DNA from: Paraburkholderia franconis
Lineage (GTDB): Bacteria; Pseudomonadota; Gammaproteobacteria; Burkholderiales; Burkholderiaceae
DNA: 53,861 nt
Assembly (NCBI RefSeq): GCF_009362735.1
Contig: NZ_WHNP01000052.1
Span: 1 to 53,861, forward strand
Direction of reading: 5' to 3'
This document shows, in pieces, positions 52,857 through 53,861 of this stretch. A program made the translations under genes and the position numbers. The stretch's first letter is position 1; the number at the start of each line of letters is the position of its first letter. The notes under the pieces were generated by a model. The model searched no databases. It had not been told where the DNA came from and was given only the letters and a program-made list of their open reading frames with translations.

Positions 52857-53861
52857 TTAGAACTGATCTTCCGACAGCGCCAGCACGCCGTCCGCGCCCT
52901 TCGCACTGACGATCGACGCTTCCAGCGCCACCGCCTGCGGCAGCACGTGCTCCGCATAGAACTGCGCGGTGGCGATCTTCGCACCGTAGAACGACGGGTC
53001 ATCCTCACGCTTCGCTTGCGCGACCAGCATCGCGCGCGCCATCTGCCAGCCACCCAGCACAACGCCCGCGAGCTTCAGATACGGCACGCTGCCCGCGAAC
53101 ACCGCATTCGGATCGCGCTTCACGTTTGCGACGACAAAGGCCACTACCGATTGCAACGCATCATGTCCATGCGACAGGTGCCTGTGCATCGACGCGAACG
53201 CCGCGCCATCGTGCTGCTTCAGCGCTTCGACGGTCTGCGCGATCTCGGCGAGCAGCGCCTGCGCGACCGCGCCACCATCGCGCACCGTCTTGCGGCCGAT
53301 CAGGTCGTTCGCCTGGATCGCCGTCGTGCCTTCATAGATCGGCAGGATGCGCGCATCGCGGTAGTACTGCGCCGCGCCCGTTTCCTCGATGAAGCCCATG
53401 CCGCCGTGCACCTGCACGCCGAGGCTCGCCACGTCGATCGACAGCTCCGTGCTCCAGCCCTTCACAATCGGCACCAGGTATTCGTAGATCGCCTGGTGTT
53501 CGGCACGCTTCGCGTCGTCGGGATGGCGGTGCGCGAAATCGCAGTGCGACGCCGCGACGTACGCGAGCGCGCGCGACGCTTCCGTGAGCGCGCGCATCGT
53601 TGCGAGCATGCGGCGCACGTCTGCATGATGGATGATCGACACGGCCTGCTTCGCCGAGCCATCAACGGGCCGGCTCTGTACGCGTTCCTTCGCGTACGCA
53701 ACGGCCTTCTGGTAAGCACGGTCCGACACGGCGACGCCCTGCATGCCGACGGCAAAACGCGCCGCGTTCATCATGATGAACATGTACTCGAGGCCGCGAT
53801 TCTCCTCGCCGACCAGATGGCCAATCGCGCCACCGTGATCGCCGAACTGGAGCACGGCCGT
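52857..53861 (-). CDS. Acyl-CoA dehydrogenase, C-terminal part
   Basis: The last ~334 residues of an acyl-CoA dehydrogenase; the N-terminal portion lies beyond the window. VGEENRGLEYMFIMMNAAR, QVHGGMGFIEETGAAQYYRDARILPIYEGTT (FAD/substrate region) and a further ~130-residue C-terminal domain place it with the ~595-residue type made for longer acyl-CoAs. It ends 15 bp before ETF-QO, its electron acceptor. Confidence 0.92.
   Translation of the reverse strand, partial: TAVLQFGDHGGAIGHLVGEENRGLEYMFIMMNAARFAVGMQGVAVSDRAYQKAVAYAKERVQSRPVDGSAKQAVSIIHHADVRRMLATMRALTEASRALAYVAASHCDFAHRHPDDAKRAEHQAIYEYLVPIVKGWSTELSIDVASLGVQVHGGMGFIEETGAAQYYRDARILPIYEGTTAIQANDLIGRKTVRDGGAVAQALLAEIAQTVEALKQHDGAAFASMHRHLSHGHDALQSVVAFVVANVKRDPNAVFAGSVPYLKLAGVVLGGWQMARAMLVAQAKREDDPSFYGAKIATAQFYAEHVLPQAVALEASIVSAKGADGVLALSEDQF

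Overview
The window looks like a chromosome or chromid segment of a Burkholderiaceae bacterium, most likely Paraburkholderia, Caballeronia or a close relative. The basis is high GC, a Burkholderia-type general porin, a class I PHA synthase, a DUF3300/DUF2950 pair, an ETF-ubiquinone oxidoreductase and the codon use. This is inferred from protein resemblance, not from a search. There are no rRNA or tRNA genes, CRISPR arrays or insertion sequences that I can see.

Layout. (1) 1-353: start of a ProP-type transporter, cut by the window edge. (2) 1133-7066: a polar amino-acid ABC importer (binding protein, two permeases, ATPase), an M20-type N-carbamoyl-amino-acid hydrolase and an MHS-family transporter. 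(3) 7195-15377: a large MscS-type channel, an outer-membrane barrel, then a run of exported proteins (DUF3300, DUF2950, an unknown, a BamE-like lipoprotein). (4) 15441-26692: an arginine/ornithine island. On the minus strand lie ornithine decarboxylase, a PotE-like antiporter fused to a periplasmic amino-acid-binding domain, and an AdiA-like arginine decarboxylase. Divergent from these is arcABC, the arginine deiminase pathway. (5) 26742-36703: an AraC-family regulator facing a catabolic operon of a beta-keto-acid cleavage enzyme, MFS transporter, quinone oxidoreductase-like protein, TauD/TfdA dioxygenase, RBBP9-type hydrolase, Rieske ferredoxin and acyl-CoA ligase, followed by a porin and a BON protein. 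(6) 37343-44631: an exported epoxide-hydrolase-like protein, a SnoaL-like protein, TerC, an MltF-like transglycosylase, and phaJ-phaC. (7) 45208-49182: small and exported proteins, a cytochrome c, DUF1223 and a cysteine-cluster protein. (8) 49899-53861: thiolase, ETF-QO and an acyl-CoA dehydrogenase, the last cut by the window edge.

How the genes fit together. Region 4 joins three ways of spending arginine or ornithine: deimination with ATP recovery, decarboxylation to agmatine, and decarboxylation to putrescine. All raise internal pH, and the only transporter present is the unusual antiporter-binding-protein fusion. That fusion is the most unusual object in the window. The region 5 operon looks like a complete import, oxidation, activation and cleavage route for a substrate I cannot name. 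Several intergenic regions hold perfect inverted repeats, the richest being the three successive hairpins at 29031-29160.
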